From the NCBI GenBank assembly GCA_964612565.1, contig CAZTDP010000002.1, positions 30,794 to 94,793 of the forward strand: a DNA stretch of 64,000 bases, read 5' to 3'. Made by a program: the position numbers and the translations under genes. Below are positions 22,959-31,581 of this stretch, piece after piece. Source of the DNA: CAZTDP01 sp964612565. Lineage in GTDB: Bacteria > Patescibacteriota > WWE3 > UBA101185 > UBA10185. How positions within the stretch are numbered: the first letter of the stretch is position 1; the number at the start of each line of letters is the position of its first letter. The notes below the pieces were generated by a model. It was not told the origin of the DNA, did no database searches, and saw only the letters and a program-made list of their open reading frames with translations.

Positions 22959-23876
22959 TTATGATTTTTGATACTCTTCGAGGAGTTCTTTTTGCTTTTT
23001 AGTTAATCTTTTAGGCGTAACGACAATCAATTCCACCACAATATCGCCCTGACCTTTACCGCCCAATCGGGGCATACCCTTTCCTCGTACCAATAATCTT
23101 GAACCGTATTGAGTTGCCGGAGGAACCTTTAAACTCACTGTACCCAGCGCATCGGAGGATTTTAGATCAACAACCGGAATTTTTACTTCGGCTCCCAAAG
23201 CGGCCGCGATCGAATCTATTTCTTTTGTAATCAGGATATTGTCACCATAAAACTTAAATTCCTTCGGTGTATTTATTTTTAAAGTTATAAAAAGATCACC
23301 GGCGGGCGCGTTATTTGGACCGGGCATTCCTTTTCCCGAAAATTTAAGCTCTAAACCGTCCCGTGCTCCGGCGGGTATCTTTATTTTAATGGTTCCGCTT
23401 TCAACATGAACTTCCTTCTCGGATCCAAATACTGCCTCATTAAATTCTACGTTCATTTGATAGTACAGGCTTTTACCTTTTCGTGGAGCACGGCTTGAAC
23501 CGAAACCTCTAAAACCAAAAAAATCCTCAAAAATGTCAAATGGGTCAAAGTCACCAAAATCCGAATTAGCCCCATTTGTTGTGTAAGTATAATTAAACGG
23601 CCCCCAGCCACCTTGATTTCCGTTGCCGTTAAAACCACCCATGTTAGGATCGGCCGTACCAAATTGATCGTACATTTTGCGCTTTTCCGGATCGCTTAAG
23701 ATTCTATAAGCTTCGTTTATTTCTTTAAACCTTTTTTCAGCCTCTACCTTATCTTTTTCAGCAACAACATCGGGATGATGTTCGCGGGCGAGCTTTCGGT
23801 AAGCTTTTTTTAGGTCTTCTTGAGATGAGTTTTTTTCAACACCCAAAATTTTGTAATAGTCTTTGTTCGTGGACAT
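22959..23876 (-). CDS. dnaJ: DnaJ-type co-chaperone without zinc finger (CbpA-like)
   Basis: The 305-residue protein has a J domain (about 5-72) with the HPD motif in REHHPDVV, a Gly/Phe-rich linker (about 75-130, NGNGNQGGWG, FFGFRGFGSS) and the two C-terminal beta-sandwich substrate-binding domains. The four CxxCxGxG zinc repeats of type I DnaJ are missing, so it is a type II Hsp40. It stimulates DnaK ATPase and hands over unfolded clients. No dnaK or grpE is in this window. An extended -10 lies 8 nt before its ATG and an intrinsic terminator lies about 90 nt after its stop, so it is probably monocistronic. Confidence 0.93.
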   Translation of the reverse strand: MSTNKDYYKILGVEKNSSQEDLKKAYRKLAREHHPDVVAEKDKVEAEKRFKEINEAYRILSDPEKRKMYDQFGTADPNMGGFNGNGNQGGWGPFNYTYTTNGANSDFGDFDPFDIFEDFFGFRGFGSSRAPRKGKSLYYQMNVEFNEAVFGSEKEVHVESGTIKIKIPAGARDGLELKFSGKGMPGPNNAPAGDLFITLKINTPKEFKFYGDNILITKEIDSIAAALGAEVKIPVVDLKSSDALGTVSLKVPPATQYGSRLLVRGKGMPRLGGKGQGDIVVELIVVTPKRLTKKQKELLEEYQKS

Positions 23877-23884
23877 ACTGAGCT

Positions 23885-23890
23885 ATTTTA
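23885..23890 (-). promoter_or_regulatory. Extended -10 box of leaderless dnaJ
   Basis: TGC-TAAAAT on the minus strand ends 8 nt before the dnaJ ATG at 23876. The -35 match is weak, which an extended -10 can offset. Confidence 0.5.
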
Positions 23891-23917
23891 GCACTTTCTG
23901 CAAATTATAAGAAAAGA

Positions 23918-23941
23918 AACAGGGCCCCGCAGGACCCTGTT
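23918..23941 (-). terminator. Intrinsic terminator after the HU gene
   Basis: AACAGGG (23918-23924) and CCCTGTT (23935-23941) form a perfect 7-bp stem with a 10-nt loop. On the minus strand it is followed by the T-rich run TTCTTTTCTT. It lies 34 bp after the HU stop. Confidence 0.8.
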
Positions 23942-23975
23942 CTTAAAGGCTTCTGGAAGCCGTAAGTAATGAAGA

Positions 23976-24257
23976 TTACTTGACGGAATCTTTAAGTCCT
24001 TTACCGGCTTTGAAAGCTGGAATTTGGCTTGCAGGAATATGAAGAGGTGCTCCAGTCTGAGGATTTCTTCCCATTCTTGGTTTTCTTGATCTTACTTCGA
24101 AAGTACCGAAGCCTGTCCAAGTTACTGTATCGCCCTTCTTCAATGCTGCTGCGATTGCGTCTGCAACTGCATCTACTGCTTTAGCTGCGTCAACTTTTGT
24201 CATTCCTGCCATATCTGCAACTTTAGCTTGCAATTCTTGTTTAGTAATTTTTGCCAT
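23976..24257 (-). CDS. hup: HU-family nucleoid DNA-binding protein
   Basis: The 93-residue protein has the HU/IHF fold: helical dimer base (MAKITKQELQAKVADMAG), then GDTVTWTGFGTFEVRSRKPR and the arm with the conserved RNPQTGAPLHIPAS and the terminal PAFKAGKGLKDSVK. It bends and compacts DNA as a dimer. A Shine-Dalgarno AAGGGGGTG precedes the ATG. It is followed by its own terminator. The nearby ymdB gene ends 42 bp upstream of its start. Confidence 0.96.
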   Translation of the reverse strand: MAKITKQELQAKVADMAGMTKVDAAKAVDAVADAIAAALKKGDTVTWTGFGTFEVRSRKPRMGRNPQTGAPLHIPASQIPAFKAGKGLKDSVK

Positions 24258-24299
24258 TCTTTAAGACACCCCCTTTCGGATATCTGCCTGGTTGGCGAA

Positions 24300-25079
24300 T
24301 TAAATTATCTTATCTATCCTTGTCATTTCAAGCTTTTCTGTATCAAATAATACACTTCTAAAAGCTTTTCTTCCACTAGTTTCCCACTCAAAGCGCTGAT
24401 TTCGTGCGGTTTTGAACATCTCTAAAACAATATCACTTTTTACACCCAACACCGAATCAATTGCGCCTGTCATTCCAACGTCCGTGATGTACATTGTTCC
24501 TTTAGGTAGAACAATTTGATCACATGTAGGAACGTGCGTGTGGGAACCTACGATTATGCTCACTCTTCCATCTAAGTAATGAGCAAAAGCGTATTTTTCA
24601 CTTGTGGCTTCTGCATGAAAATCAACAACAATGGAGGCAAATTTTTGATCCGAAAACTCATTTAAAATTTTATCGGCCGTTTTAAAAGGGTCGTTAAGAT
24701 ATGAGTTTGTACTAGAAAAAGAAGTTCTACCCATTAGATTTATCATTAGGATTTGTCCGTTTGACCCTGCATCAACAACTTTGTATCCAACACCGGGCTC
24801 ATCTCCGGGATAGTTTGCAGGTCTAATTAATGGCGCAGAATCTATAAGATCCTCCGTATCTTTTTGAAAGAAAATATGATCCCCGCCCGTAAAAAAATTT
24901 ATTCCGGCTTTTTGAACCTCGTCTAACGACTCTTTATTAATGCCCCTTCCGTGAGCAATGTTTTCACAGTTAGAAAAGATAAAATCAGGAGAATATTCTT
25001 TGATAATTTCAGGGAGAACGGCTTGAACCGCTTTTCTTCCGGGACTCGCTACAATTTCGCCTACGCATAAAATTTTCAT
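24300..25079 (-). CDS. ymdB: YmdB-family metallophosphoesterase with changed ligands
   Basis: The 259-residue protein aligns over its length with YmdB, a 2',3'-cyclic nucleotide phosphodiesterase that affects biofilm and motility decisions in Bacillus. Conserved are E39-N40 (NCENIAHGRG), H68, DFHAEATSEK (H155), GSHTHVPT (H180, H182) and YITDVGMTGAIDSVLGV. Two expected metal ligands differ: position 8 is Glu (VGEIVASPGR) instead of Asp, and position 67 is Asp (GGDH) instead of Asn. Both can still bind metal. The pairing with rny matches the rny-ymdB neighbourhood of Firmicutes. Confidence 0.9.
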   Translation of the reverse strand: MKILCVGEIVASPGRKAVQAVLPEIIKEYSPDFIFSNCENIAHGRGINKESLDEVQKAGINFFTGGDHIFFQKDTEDLIDSAPLIRPANYPGDEPGVGYKVVDAGSNGQILMINLMGRTSFSSTNSYLNDPFKTADKILNEFSDQKFASIVVDFHAEATSEKYAFAHYLDGRVSIIVGSHTHVPTCDQIVLPKGTMYITDVGMTGAIDSVLGVKSDIVLEMFKTARNQRFEWETSGRKAFRSVLFDTEKLEMTRIDKII

Positions 25080-25120
25080 ATAGATTTCAAACGAGCAGTT
25101 ATATCGCGAACTACAAAAAA

Positions 25121-25342
25121 TTAGTTTTGAATTTTGGTAATCTCAAAATTGTTTATTTTAAATTTACCAAGCAAACTAATTGGCTGTATTGTTGATTTAT
25201 ACAATAAAAACACCGATGTGACAATAAGAAAAAGTAAAATGGCGCCTAAACATCCTTTAATAATTGAATGAAGCAGATTCATTAAGACGTAAAAAACAAC
25301 AATTATTAAAAGAAAAAACAATAAATAAAACATCTCATACAC
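25121..25342 (-). CDS. Small hydrophobic membrane protein
   Basis: The 73-residue product has two or three strongly hydrophobic segments (about 5-21 and 30-49) and a polar tail (FKINNFEITKIQN). No family is recognised. It is placed between rny and ymdB on the same strand, after the likely rny terminator. Because membrane-like low-complexity frames arise by chance in A+T-rich DNA, this is a moderate call. Confidence 0.45.
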   Translation of the reverse strand: MYEMFYLLFFLLIIVVFYVLMNLLHSIIKGCLGAILLFLIVTSVFLLYKSTIQPISLLGKFKINNFEITKIQN

Positions 25343-25364
25343 ATGATAGCAAATTATAAAGGAA

Positions 25365-25386
25365 GCCGCGGACTAACGTCCGCGGC
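25365..25386 (-). terminator. Hairpin after rny, probable terminator
   Basis: GCCGCGGAC (25365-25373) and GTCCGCGGC (25378-25386) form a perfect, very G+C-rich 9-bp stem with a 4-nt loop. On the minus strand it is followed by TTCCTTTATAATTT. It lies 45 bp after the rny stop. Confidence 0.7.
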
Positions 25387-25431
25387 CCCAACAATATTAC
25401 AATTAATATTAACTAAAAATTTTTATAGAAA

Positions 25432-27015
25432 TCACTTTGCTGTTTCAATAGCACGTGTTTCTCTAATAACTATCACCTTCACTACTCCCGGATATGTTTG
25501 TTCGAGTTCAATCTTTTTTGCGATCTCTTTTGCCAAGTATGCTGTAGAAAGATCGTCAACTCTTTCAGGCGAAACAATAACCCTTACCTCTCGTCCGGCC
25601 GAAACTGCGTAAGCTTTTTCCACACCATCAAACGATGTTGCGGCTTTTTCTAATTCTTTAAGTCTTGTAACATATGATTCGTAATCTTCGCTTCTTGCTC
25701 CGGGTCTTGTACCGCTAACGTGGTCTGCTAAATTTACAATTGCAGATTCAACCGAACTAAAAGGTTTATCTTCATGGTGTTCTGCAACACAGTTTATAAC
25801 TTCCTCTTGAATTTTATGTTTTCTAAGAAGATCGACTCCAAGTTGGATATGTGTGCCTTCATCCTCTGTTACAACCTTTCCAATGTCGTGAAATAAACAA
25901 CCCAATCTAACAATATCAACGTTAGCGTTTAATTCGTGGGCTAATGCAATTCCAATCTTTGTTTCTTCTAGTGTGTGTTCAATCATATTTTGACCATAAG
26001 AAAACCTGTACTTAAATCGTCCCAATATTTGAACTAAATCTCTTGGAATATTATATGCACCAACTTTGTGACAAAGATCATCACCTGCTTTTACTATTAA
26101 GTGGTCAATTTCACTACGAGTTTTTTCAACGATCTCTTCTATTTTTGCGGGTTGAATTCTTCCGTCTGCTAAAAGTTTTTCAAGTGAAATTTTTGCGATT
26201 TCTCTTCTAACCGGATCAAAACATGAAACAATTATTTCTCCGGGAGACGAATCCAAATCCAAGTCTACTCCGGTCAGTTCTTCAAATGTTCTAATGTTGC
26301 GACCTTCTTTTCCGATGATTCTTCCCTTTACATCGTCATCAGGCAATTTAACTTTTGATGTCGTATATTCAACAACAATATCTGTTGCGGCAAATCTCAT
26401 AGCACTTACGAGAATTTCTTGGGATAGTTTATCTGAATCGTGTTTAATTTCTTCTTCAACCTGTCGTATTCTTTTACCTTTTTCTTGAGCAAGATCTTTG
26501 TCTAACTCTTTTAACAAAACACTTCTCGCTTCATCTTTAGTCATAGACGCAACTTTTTCTAATTCGTCTTTAGTTTTTTTGTAAAGTTCTTCTATGTCCA
26601 GTTGTTTTTTTTCGATCTGTTCTTTAGCGGTTCTTAAAGTTTTTACTTTTTGTTCAATGTCCCTTTCTTTTGCGTCGACTTCTGCTTTTTGAACAGCAAT
26701 TCTTTTTTCGATTTCAACAGAACCTTCTTTTATTCTTCTAACATCATCTTCTGCCTGAGCTCGTATTTTTAAGGCTTGATCTTTTGCCTCGATAATAATT
26801 TCTTTAGCCCTAGACCTTGCCTCTACTGCAATTGCCTCTCTATCGGCCTCGACCAAAGGCGCAGCGCTTGGCTGAAACGATTTAGGCTCCGGTGAAACTT
26901 CGACAGGTTCATTTGAGACCCTTTCTTGTTGCTTTTTAGGACCTGAAAAAACGCGCGAAACTACAACTCCCACAGCCACGGCTGCTACTACAAGACCAAC
27001 TGTTAGTGGATCCAT
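25432..27015 (-). CDS. rny: Ribonuclease Y
   Basis: The 527-residue enzyme has an N-terminal membrane helix (about 4-21, LTVGLVVAAVAVGVVVSRV), a long charged coiled coil (about 55-200), a KH domain (about 215-275, GRIIGKEGRNIRTFEELTG) and an HD domain (LGCLFHDIGKV and AEHHEDKPF). It is the membrane-bound endonuclease that starts mRNA decay in many bacteria that lack RNase E. It is preceded by a good ribosome binding site GGAGGT, 8 nt before the ATG. Confidence 0.96.
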   Translation of the reverse strand: MDPLTVGLVVAAVAVGVVVSRVFSGPKKQQERVSNEPVEVSPEPKSFQPSAAPLVEADREAIAVEARSRAKEIIIEAKDQALKIRAQAEDDVRRIKEGSVEIEKRIAVQKAEVDAKERDIEQKVKTLRTAKEQIEKKQLDIEELYKKTKDELEKVASMTKDEARSVLLKELDKDLAQEKGKRIRQVEEEIKHDSDKLSQEILVSAMRFAATDIVVEYTTSKVKLPDDDVKGRIIGKEGRNIRTFEELTGVDLDLDSSPGEIIVSCFDPVRREIAKISLEKLLADGRIQPAKIEEIVEKTRSEIDHLIVKAGDDLCHKVGAYNIPRDLVQILGRFKYRFSYGQNMIEHTLEETKIGIALAHELNANVDIVRLGCLFHDIGKVVTEDEGTHIQLGVDLLRKHKIQEEVINCVAEHHEDKPFSSVESAIVNLADHVSGTRPGARSEDYESYVTRLKELEKAATSFDGVEKAYAVSAGREVRVIVSPERVDDLSTAYLAKEIAKKIELEQTYPGVVKVIVIRETRAIETAK

Positions 27016-27184
27016 ATTTAATTACCTCCGTAATTCCAAAAAACACAATTAATATTTAGGATAAGCTACAGGAATATTTAGAAACAGATGTAAACAGTAT
27101 AATTTACCGACGTCCCAGCAACTTGGAAAGGTTGTTAGCAAGTAAGGTTTTTCTGATTCTAATAGCAAAATCCATGGCTAGATT

Positions 27185-27682
27185 CTATTTTAAGTGGGTA
27201 AAACTGTCAACCGCATCCCTAATCTTCTCAGGAGTAAACCCCTTTCGTACCAGATACCCAAAAAGCTTGTTTTTAAACACCGGATCAGTTAAATCCTGCC
27301 CTTTGGTTTTTTTAGAAACAAGCTGCAAAAGAGATCTTTTCTCCACCTCTTCAACATCCAGGGAATTGATCTTTTCAATCTCAAAACGGTCAATGCCTTT
27401 TTTGCTTAAAAAGGCGGTCATTTCCCTAAAACTTTTGCTCTTGTTTGAAAGTTTTAAACCCAAAATATAGTTTTCGACGTACTTGGGATCGTTTAAGAAA
27501 CCTTCTTCTTTAAGTTGCTCTACTACTTCACTAATAAAGCCGGGTTTTGGTTGAAACCCGTATTTTTCATATCTTTTGCACAGCACGTTAAGCTTTGTTT
27601 CCACCTCTTTTACTGTCCTTGGGGAATAGGTTACAAAATCAAAGACTTTGGCTTTTATTTTTTCTATTTGAGAGTCGCTCAT
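27185..27682 (-). CDS. recX: Regulatory protein RecX
   Basis: The 165-residue protein is made of three-helix RecX repeats with signatures such as YSPRTVKEVETKL, EVVEQLKEEGFLNDPKYVENYI and KLFGYLVRKGFTPEKIRDAV. RecX binds RecA filaments and limits their extension. Its start overlaps the recA stop by 4 bp, so it is translationally coupled to recA, as commonly seen. A 169-bp spacer without a clear gene separates it from rny. Confidence 0.9.
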   Translation of the reverse strand: MSDSQIEKIKAKVFDFVTYSPRTVKEVETKLNVLCKRYEKYGFQPKPGFISEVVEQLKEEGFLNDPKYVENYILGLKLSNKSKSFREMTAFLSKKGIDRFEIEKINSLDVEEVEKRSLLQLVSKKTKGQDLTDPVFKNKLFGYLVRKGFTPEKIRDAVDSFTHLK

Positions 27683-28824
27683 TCCTGGGTTTCTGCCGTA
27701 TCTAGTTCCGGCGGAAGGTCGTCAGACTCGTCCATACCCACTTCTAACGGTATTTCACGTTTTAGAATAACAGCCTCACGAATCCTATTTGATATCTCAT
27801 CTCTTAGTTTCGGATTTGATTTTAGGAAAAGCCTTGAAGCCTCCTTGCCTTGTCCAAGTTTTTCACCGTTAAATTCGTACCATGCTCCTGATTTTTTTAG
27901 CACGTTAAGATCCGCTCCAACGTCCAATATGTTTGACTCTTTGCTGATACCTTCTTTAAACATAATATCGAATTCGGCTTTTCTAAACGGCGGTGCTACT
28001 TTGTTTTTTACAACTTTTGCTACAACCCTTATTCCGTTTATATCCGTTCCGCTCTTTAACTGTTCGATTTTTCTAACTTCGATTCTTACCGAAGCGTAGT
28101 ATTTTAGTGCCTTACCACCCGCGGTGGTTTCGGGGTTTCCGAACATTACACCTATTTTGGACCTGAGCTGATTAGTAAAAATGATTGTGCAATTAGACTT
28201 GCTTATCGCACCGGTCAGTCTTCTTAAGGATTGACTCATTAAACGAGCCTGCATTGCCACAAAACTATCCCCAATATCTCCCTCGAGTTCCGCCCTGGGA
28301 ACTAAAGCGGCAACCGAGTCTATTGCTACAACATCCACGGCGTTGGATCTAATTAAGGTTTCGGCAATTTCTAAAGCCTGCTCTCCTGTGTCCGGTTGGG
28401 AAACTAGCAGTTCTTCTACATTAACGCCGGTTTTTTCGGCGTACGACGGATCAAAGGCGTGTTCAGCGTCTATCAATGCGGCTGTACCGCCTTGTTTTTG
28501 AGCCTCAGCAATTATGTGCTGCACTAAAGTTGTTTTACCCGATGATTCCGGTCCGTATATTTCGACGATTCTTCCTCTTGGGACTCCACCAATTCCTAGT
28601 GCAATGTCCAAAGCTATAGATCCCGTGGGTATAAATGGAATCGGCCTATCCGACATCCCACCTCCTAGACGCATGATTGACCCTTTTCCAAAATTTTTTT
28701 CAATCTGATCAATGGCTGACTGCAAAGCAAGATCTTTTCCTTTTTTAGCGACTGCATTAGCAGTATCCGGTTGTTTAGTTTCTTTAACCACAATTTTTCC
28801 TCCTGGTGAATTTACTAACTTCAT
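27679..28824 (-). CDS. recA: Recombinase RecA
   Basis: The 381-residue protein has Walker A GPESSGKTTL, the Walker B VVAIDSVAALVPRAE region, the L2/loop block and the NQLRSKIGVMFGNPETTAGG segment. It pairs homologous DNA and triggers SOS-type responses. The acidic C-terminal tail is present. I chose ATG 28824 because the alternative 33 nt upstream is a TTG and adds residues outside the family. No intein is visible. recX follows with a 4-bp overlap. Confidence 0.97.
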   Translation of the reverse strand: MKLVNSPGGKIVVKETKQPDTANAVAKKGKDLALQSAIDQIEKNFGKGSIMRLGGGMSDRPIPFIPTGSIALDIALGIGGVPRGRIVEIYGPESSGKTTLVQHIIAEAQKQGGTAALIDAEHAFDPSYAEKTGVNVEELLVSQPDTGEQALEIAETLIRSNAVDVVAIDSVAALVPRAELEGDIGDSFVAMQARLMSQSLRRLTGAISKSNCTIIFTNQLRSKIGVMFGNPETTAGGKALKYYASVRIEVRKIEQLKSGTDINGIRVVAKVVKNKVAPPFRKAEFDIMFKEGISKESNILDVGADLNVLKKSGAWYEFNGEKLGQGKEASRLFLKSNPKLRDEISNRIREAVILKREIPLEVGMDESDDLPPELDTAETQE

Positions 28825-28869
28825 TTTAGCAGGGTATCCGAAACGGTCAAAAGACAATTTCTATTTTAA

Positions 28870-30330
28870 TTAGAGTTTTAGGGCGCTGTCGATACGCTTA
28901 ACCGATTCGTCTTTGTCTAAAACCTTTAGGATATCAAAGATATGAGGTGTTGCTACTTCATTTGTAAGAGCCACACGTAAGGTCATAAAGGCTTCTTTTG
29001 GTTTGTAACCAAATTTTGTTAAAACCTCTCGACAAAAAGTTTCAAAATCCGTATCCTTCCAGCTGTCTTTATTTATACTTTCAAAAGCCAACTTGAAATT
29101 GGCCAAAATCTCGATGCCTCGTTGGTGCGAGTCGACAAATGAAAACAACTTATCCTTTTCTACTTTGGGAGTTTCGTAAAAGTAATGAACTAAACTGTTG
29201 TACTCACTTAAAAGTTTCATTCTTTCTTTTACTAATTCGAGTATCTTGAGAGTTTTTTCGTTGTCTTCAGAAACCAAAAGCGAGACACCAAACTTTTTTG
29301 CCCACGCAATAAGTATGTTCTGCAGCGCCTTAGTTTCAGTTTCGCGAATATAATGCCCATTTAACCAAAGAAGTTTTTGTCTGTCAAAAGCAACAAGATC
29401 CGAATGCTGGATGCGATCAATTGAAAAATCTTTTATAAATTCATCAAGCGAGTAAATTTCTTTTTCGGTTCCAGGGTTCCATCCCAAAAACATTAAAAAG
29501 TTTAAAAGAGCCGGGACTAAGTAACCTTCCTGCAAAAATTCAATAGCGGCCACCGATCCAAATCTTTTTGATAATTTTTTACTTCCACCTAATTCTTTTA
29601 AATTCGGCAGGTGAATAAATTTAGGCATTTCCCAACCAAATGCCTCGTATAACAAAACGTGCTTGGGAGTTGACGGGAGCCAATCGTTTCCTCTCATAAT
29701 ATGCGTAATTTTCATTAAGTGGTCGTCAACAACAACGGCAAAATGATAGGTAGGAAACCCGTCGCTTTTAATTAAAACCTGATCATCAATTGCATCCGTG
29801 TTTATTGTTATATCTCCCCAAACCTCATCATGAAAAGTTATGTCGCGATCTTCCGGAACTTTTAGTCTTAAAACGTGTGAAACCCCGGCCTTTAAATTTT
29901 TTTCAACCTCGTCGGCCGAGAGATGCAAACAACGTCGATCGTACTTTGTAGAGGGAAGACCTTGGGCTCTTTGCTCTTCACGCAATTGAGAAAGTCTTTC
30001 TTCTGTACAAAAACAATAATAAGCGCTTCCCCTTTTTACTAATTCATCCGCATATTCTTTATAAATATCCAGGCGTTGAGATTGTAAATAAGGCTCATAG
30101 GGACCTCCAACTCTTGGACCTTCGTCCCACGCTATGCCATAATCGCCGATTACATCAAGTATTCTTTCGGTGGCATCTTCGACAAAACGAGTTCTATCGG
30201 TGTCCTCAATTCTTATTAAAAATCTTCCTTGATTCTGCTTTGAAAAAGCGTAGTTATATAAAACTGTTCTTATGTGTCCAATGTGATATTCACCGGTCGG
30301 GCTTGGAGCCATTCTTGTACGCACGTCCAT
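28870..30330 (-). CDS. gltX: Glutamate-tRNA ligase
   Basis: This class I synthetase of about 486 residues has the HIGH motif in PSPTGEYHIGHIRT, the KMSKS variant KKLSKR and a helical C-terminal anticodon-binding region. It charges tRNA-Glu; whether it also charges tRNA-Gln cannot be told from sequence alone. The start at ATG 30330 is supported by a promoter -10 ending 7 nt upstream; the longer frame to 30369 would begin upstream of that promoter. A tRNA-Glu gene lies at 59721. Confidence 0.96.
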   Translation of the reverse strand: MDVRTRMAPSPTGEYHIGHIRTVLYNYAFSKQNQGRFLIRIEDTDRTRFVEDATERILDVIGDYGIAWDEGPRVGGPYEPYLQSQRLDIYKEYADELVKRGSAYYCFCTEERLSQLREEQRAQGLPSTKYDRRCLHLSADEVEKNLKAGVSHVLRLKVPEDRDITFHDEVWGDITINTDAIDDQVLIKSDGFPTYHFAVVVDDHLMKITHIMRGNDWLPSTPKHVLLYEAFGWEMPKFIHLPNLKELGGSKKLSKRFGSVAAIEFLQEGYLVPALLNFLMFLGWNPGTEKEIYSLDEFIKDFSIDRIQHSDLVAFDRQKLLWLNGHYIRETETKALQNILIAWAKKFGVSLLVSEDNEKTLKILELVKERMKLLSEYNSLVHYFYETPKVEKDKLFSFVDSHQRGIEILANFKLAFESINKDSWKDTDFETFCREVLTKFGYKPKEAFMTLRVALTNEVATPHIFDILKVLDKDESVKRIDSALKL

Positions 30331-30337
30331 ATCTGCG

Positions 30338-30366
30338 ATTTTAGCACAAGAATGGGTTGCTGTAGA
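30338..30366 (-). promoter_or_regulatory. Promoter of leaderless gltX
   Basis: On the minus strand TCTACA (30361-30366) is followed after 17 nt by TAAAAT (30338-30343), with TGC just before it as an extended -10. Only 7 nt separate the -10 from the ATG at 30330. Confidence 0.6.
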
Positions 30367-30407
30367 CATCTTCCATCACGCTTCTCGAAGTTGTAATATA
30401 AGTTAAG

Positions 30408-31553
30408 ATGAACCTGACCCAAATGTCTGCCCTTGTAAAAAAGGCAATGAAAATCGCATTTATTGTACTCGGCGTTTATTACGGCTGGGTGTTTTTTGTG
30501 GGCCCCGGCTCTAAAGCTATTATTCGTGCCATCTTAATGAAGAGAGAACCACCGAACCCTATTTATGGGCTTCTTGATCCTCTTGAATTTGCAAATGCCA
30601 ACGCTAACGTTTCAAATGCTCAATATCAACTAAATACAAAAAACGGCGGACTTCCCGGAGACCTCCCTTATAAAATGGATGTTTATAAATTTGCGGCACC
30701 GGCCTATTCGTATTTGGCTGGCGAAGACGCCGCAAAAGATGCGCTGTCCTTGGGGTATACAAATGACGACTTAACTACAGATCTTAAAGGCCGCGTTTAT
30801 CAATGGCGCAAACTGGACACAGGTTCAACTCTAACGATAAATATTGACACCAAGGATATATACGGAGCAACAAGTCTCAATCAAGCCGGTGGAAAGTATC
30901 AAAGATCGGGTCTCAGTAAGGATTCTGCAATAAAAAGTGTATTGGGATTGTTTAGCAGTTTAAATAGGCTGGACGATTTATACAAAAACGGTGTTCAATC
31001 TGTAGATTTTGGCGTTTTTTCGGGAAATTCCATTGTGAATACAATGGCTTCTGCCGATTACCAAATCGCAAAGGTTAATCTTTACAGGAAACTTGGGAAT
31101 TACATGATTTTAGGTCCTGATCCAAAAGAAGGTCTGCTTTACGCCTACTTCGGCGTTTCTCTTAGCCAATCCAGACTTTTAAGCTACCCTCTGATATCGG
31201 GATATTTTCATCAAATCGAACCAAAGGCGTCTTCGTCATACGCAATCATAGATGTAGATACGGCATGGACTGCGGTCAAATCCGGAAAGGGTGTTGTTTC
31301 AGGGATCGTTCCGGTCAATTCAAACCCATTTCAAAAAAGTTCAAACGTAAACGTTGATCAAATTTTAATTGACAATATTTACTTAGCATATTATGAAACA
31401 CCAAAAGCTCAAAAATATTTACAGCCTATCTATGTTTTTGAGGGGAAATATAAGGTTGGTGGTGTTGCAGGAGGATCTATTACAATTTACCTTCCCGCAG
31501 TTAGCGGAGAGTATGTTAAAAGCACAGGAACACCTGGATCTGCACAAAAGTGA
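30408..31553 (+). CDS. Membrane-anchored extracellular protein of unknown function
   Basis: The 381-residue protein has a membrane segment at about 14-31 (KIAFIVLGVYYGWVFFVG) and a large outer domain with many Tyr, Ser and Asn residues. The C-terminal part (IIDVDTAWTAVKSGKGVV) looks like a two-layer sensor or YycI-like regulatory fold, but similarity is too weak to name it. It is the only plus-strand gene between 9415 and 52931, divergent from gltX. A -10-like TAATAT lies 8 nt before the ATG. Confidence 0.65.
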   Translation: MNLTQMSALVKKAMKIAFIVLGVYYGWVFFVGPGSKAIIRAILMKREPPNPIYGLLDPLEFANANANVSNAQYQLNTKNGGLPGDLPYKMDVYKFAAPAYSYLAGEDAAKDALSLGYTNDDLTTDLKGRVYQWRKLDTGSTLTINIDTKDIYGATSLNQAGGKYQRSGLSKDSAIKSVLGLFSSLNRLDDLYKNGVQSVDFGVFSGNSIVNTMASADYQIAKVNLYRKLGNYMILGPDPKEGLLYAYFGVSLSQSRLLSYPLISGYFHQIEPKASSSYAIIDVDTAWTAVKSGKGVVSGIVPVNSNPFQKSSNVNVDQILIDNIYLAYYETPKAQKYLQPIYVFEGKYKVGGVAGGSITIYLPAVSGEYVKSTGTPGSAQK

Positions 31554-31581
31554 TTAGTGTAGCTACAAAAAAAGAAACAAA

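Noticed and set aside
27016..27184. Gene or RNA between rny and recX
   Set aside because: The 169-bp spacer has a TATACT-like box near the rny leader but no convincing hairpin, terminator or ORF.
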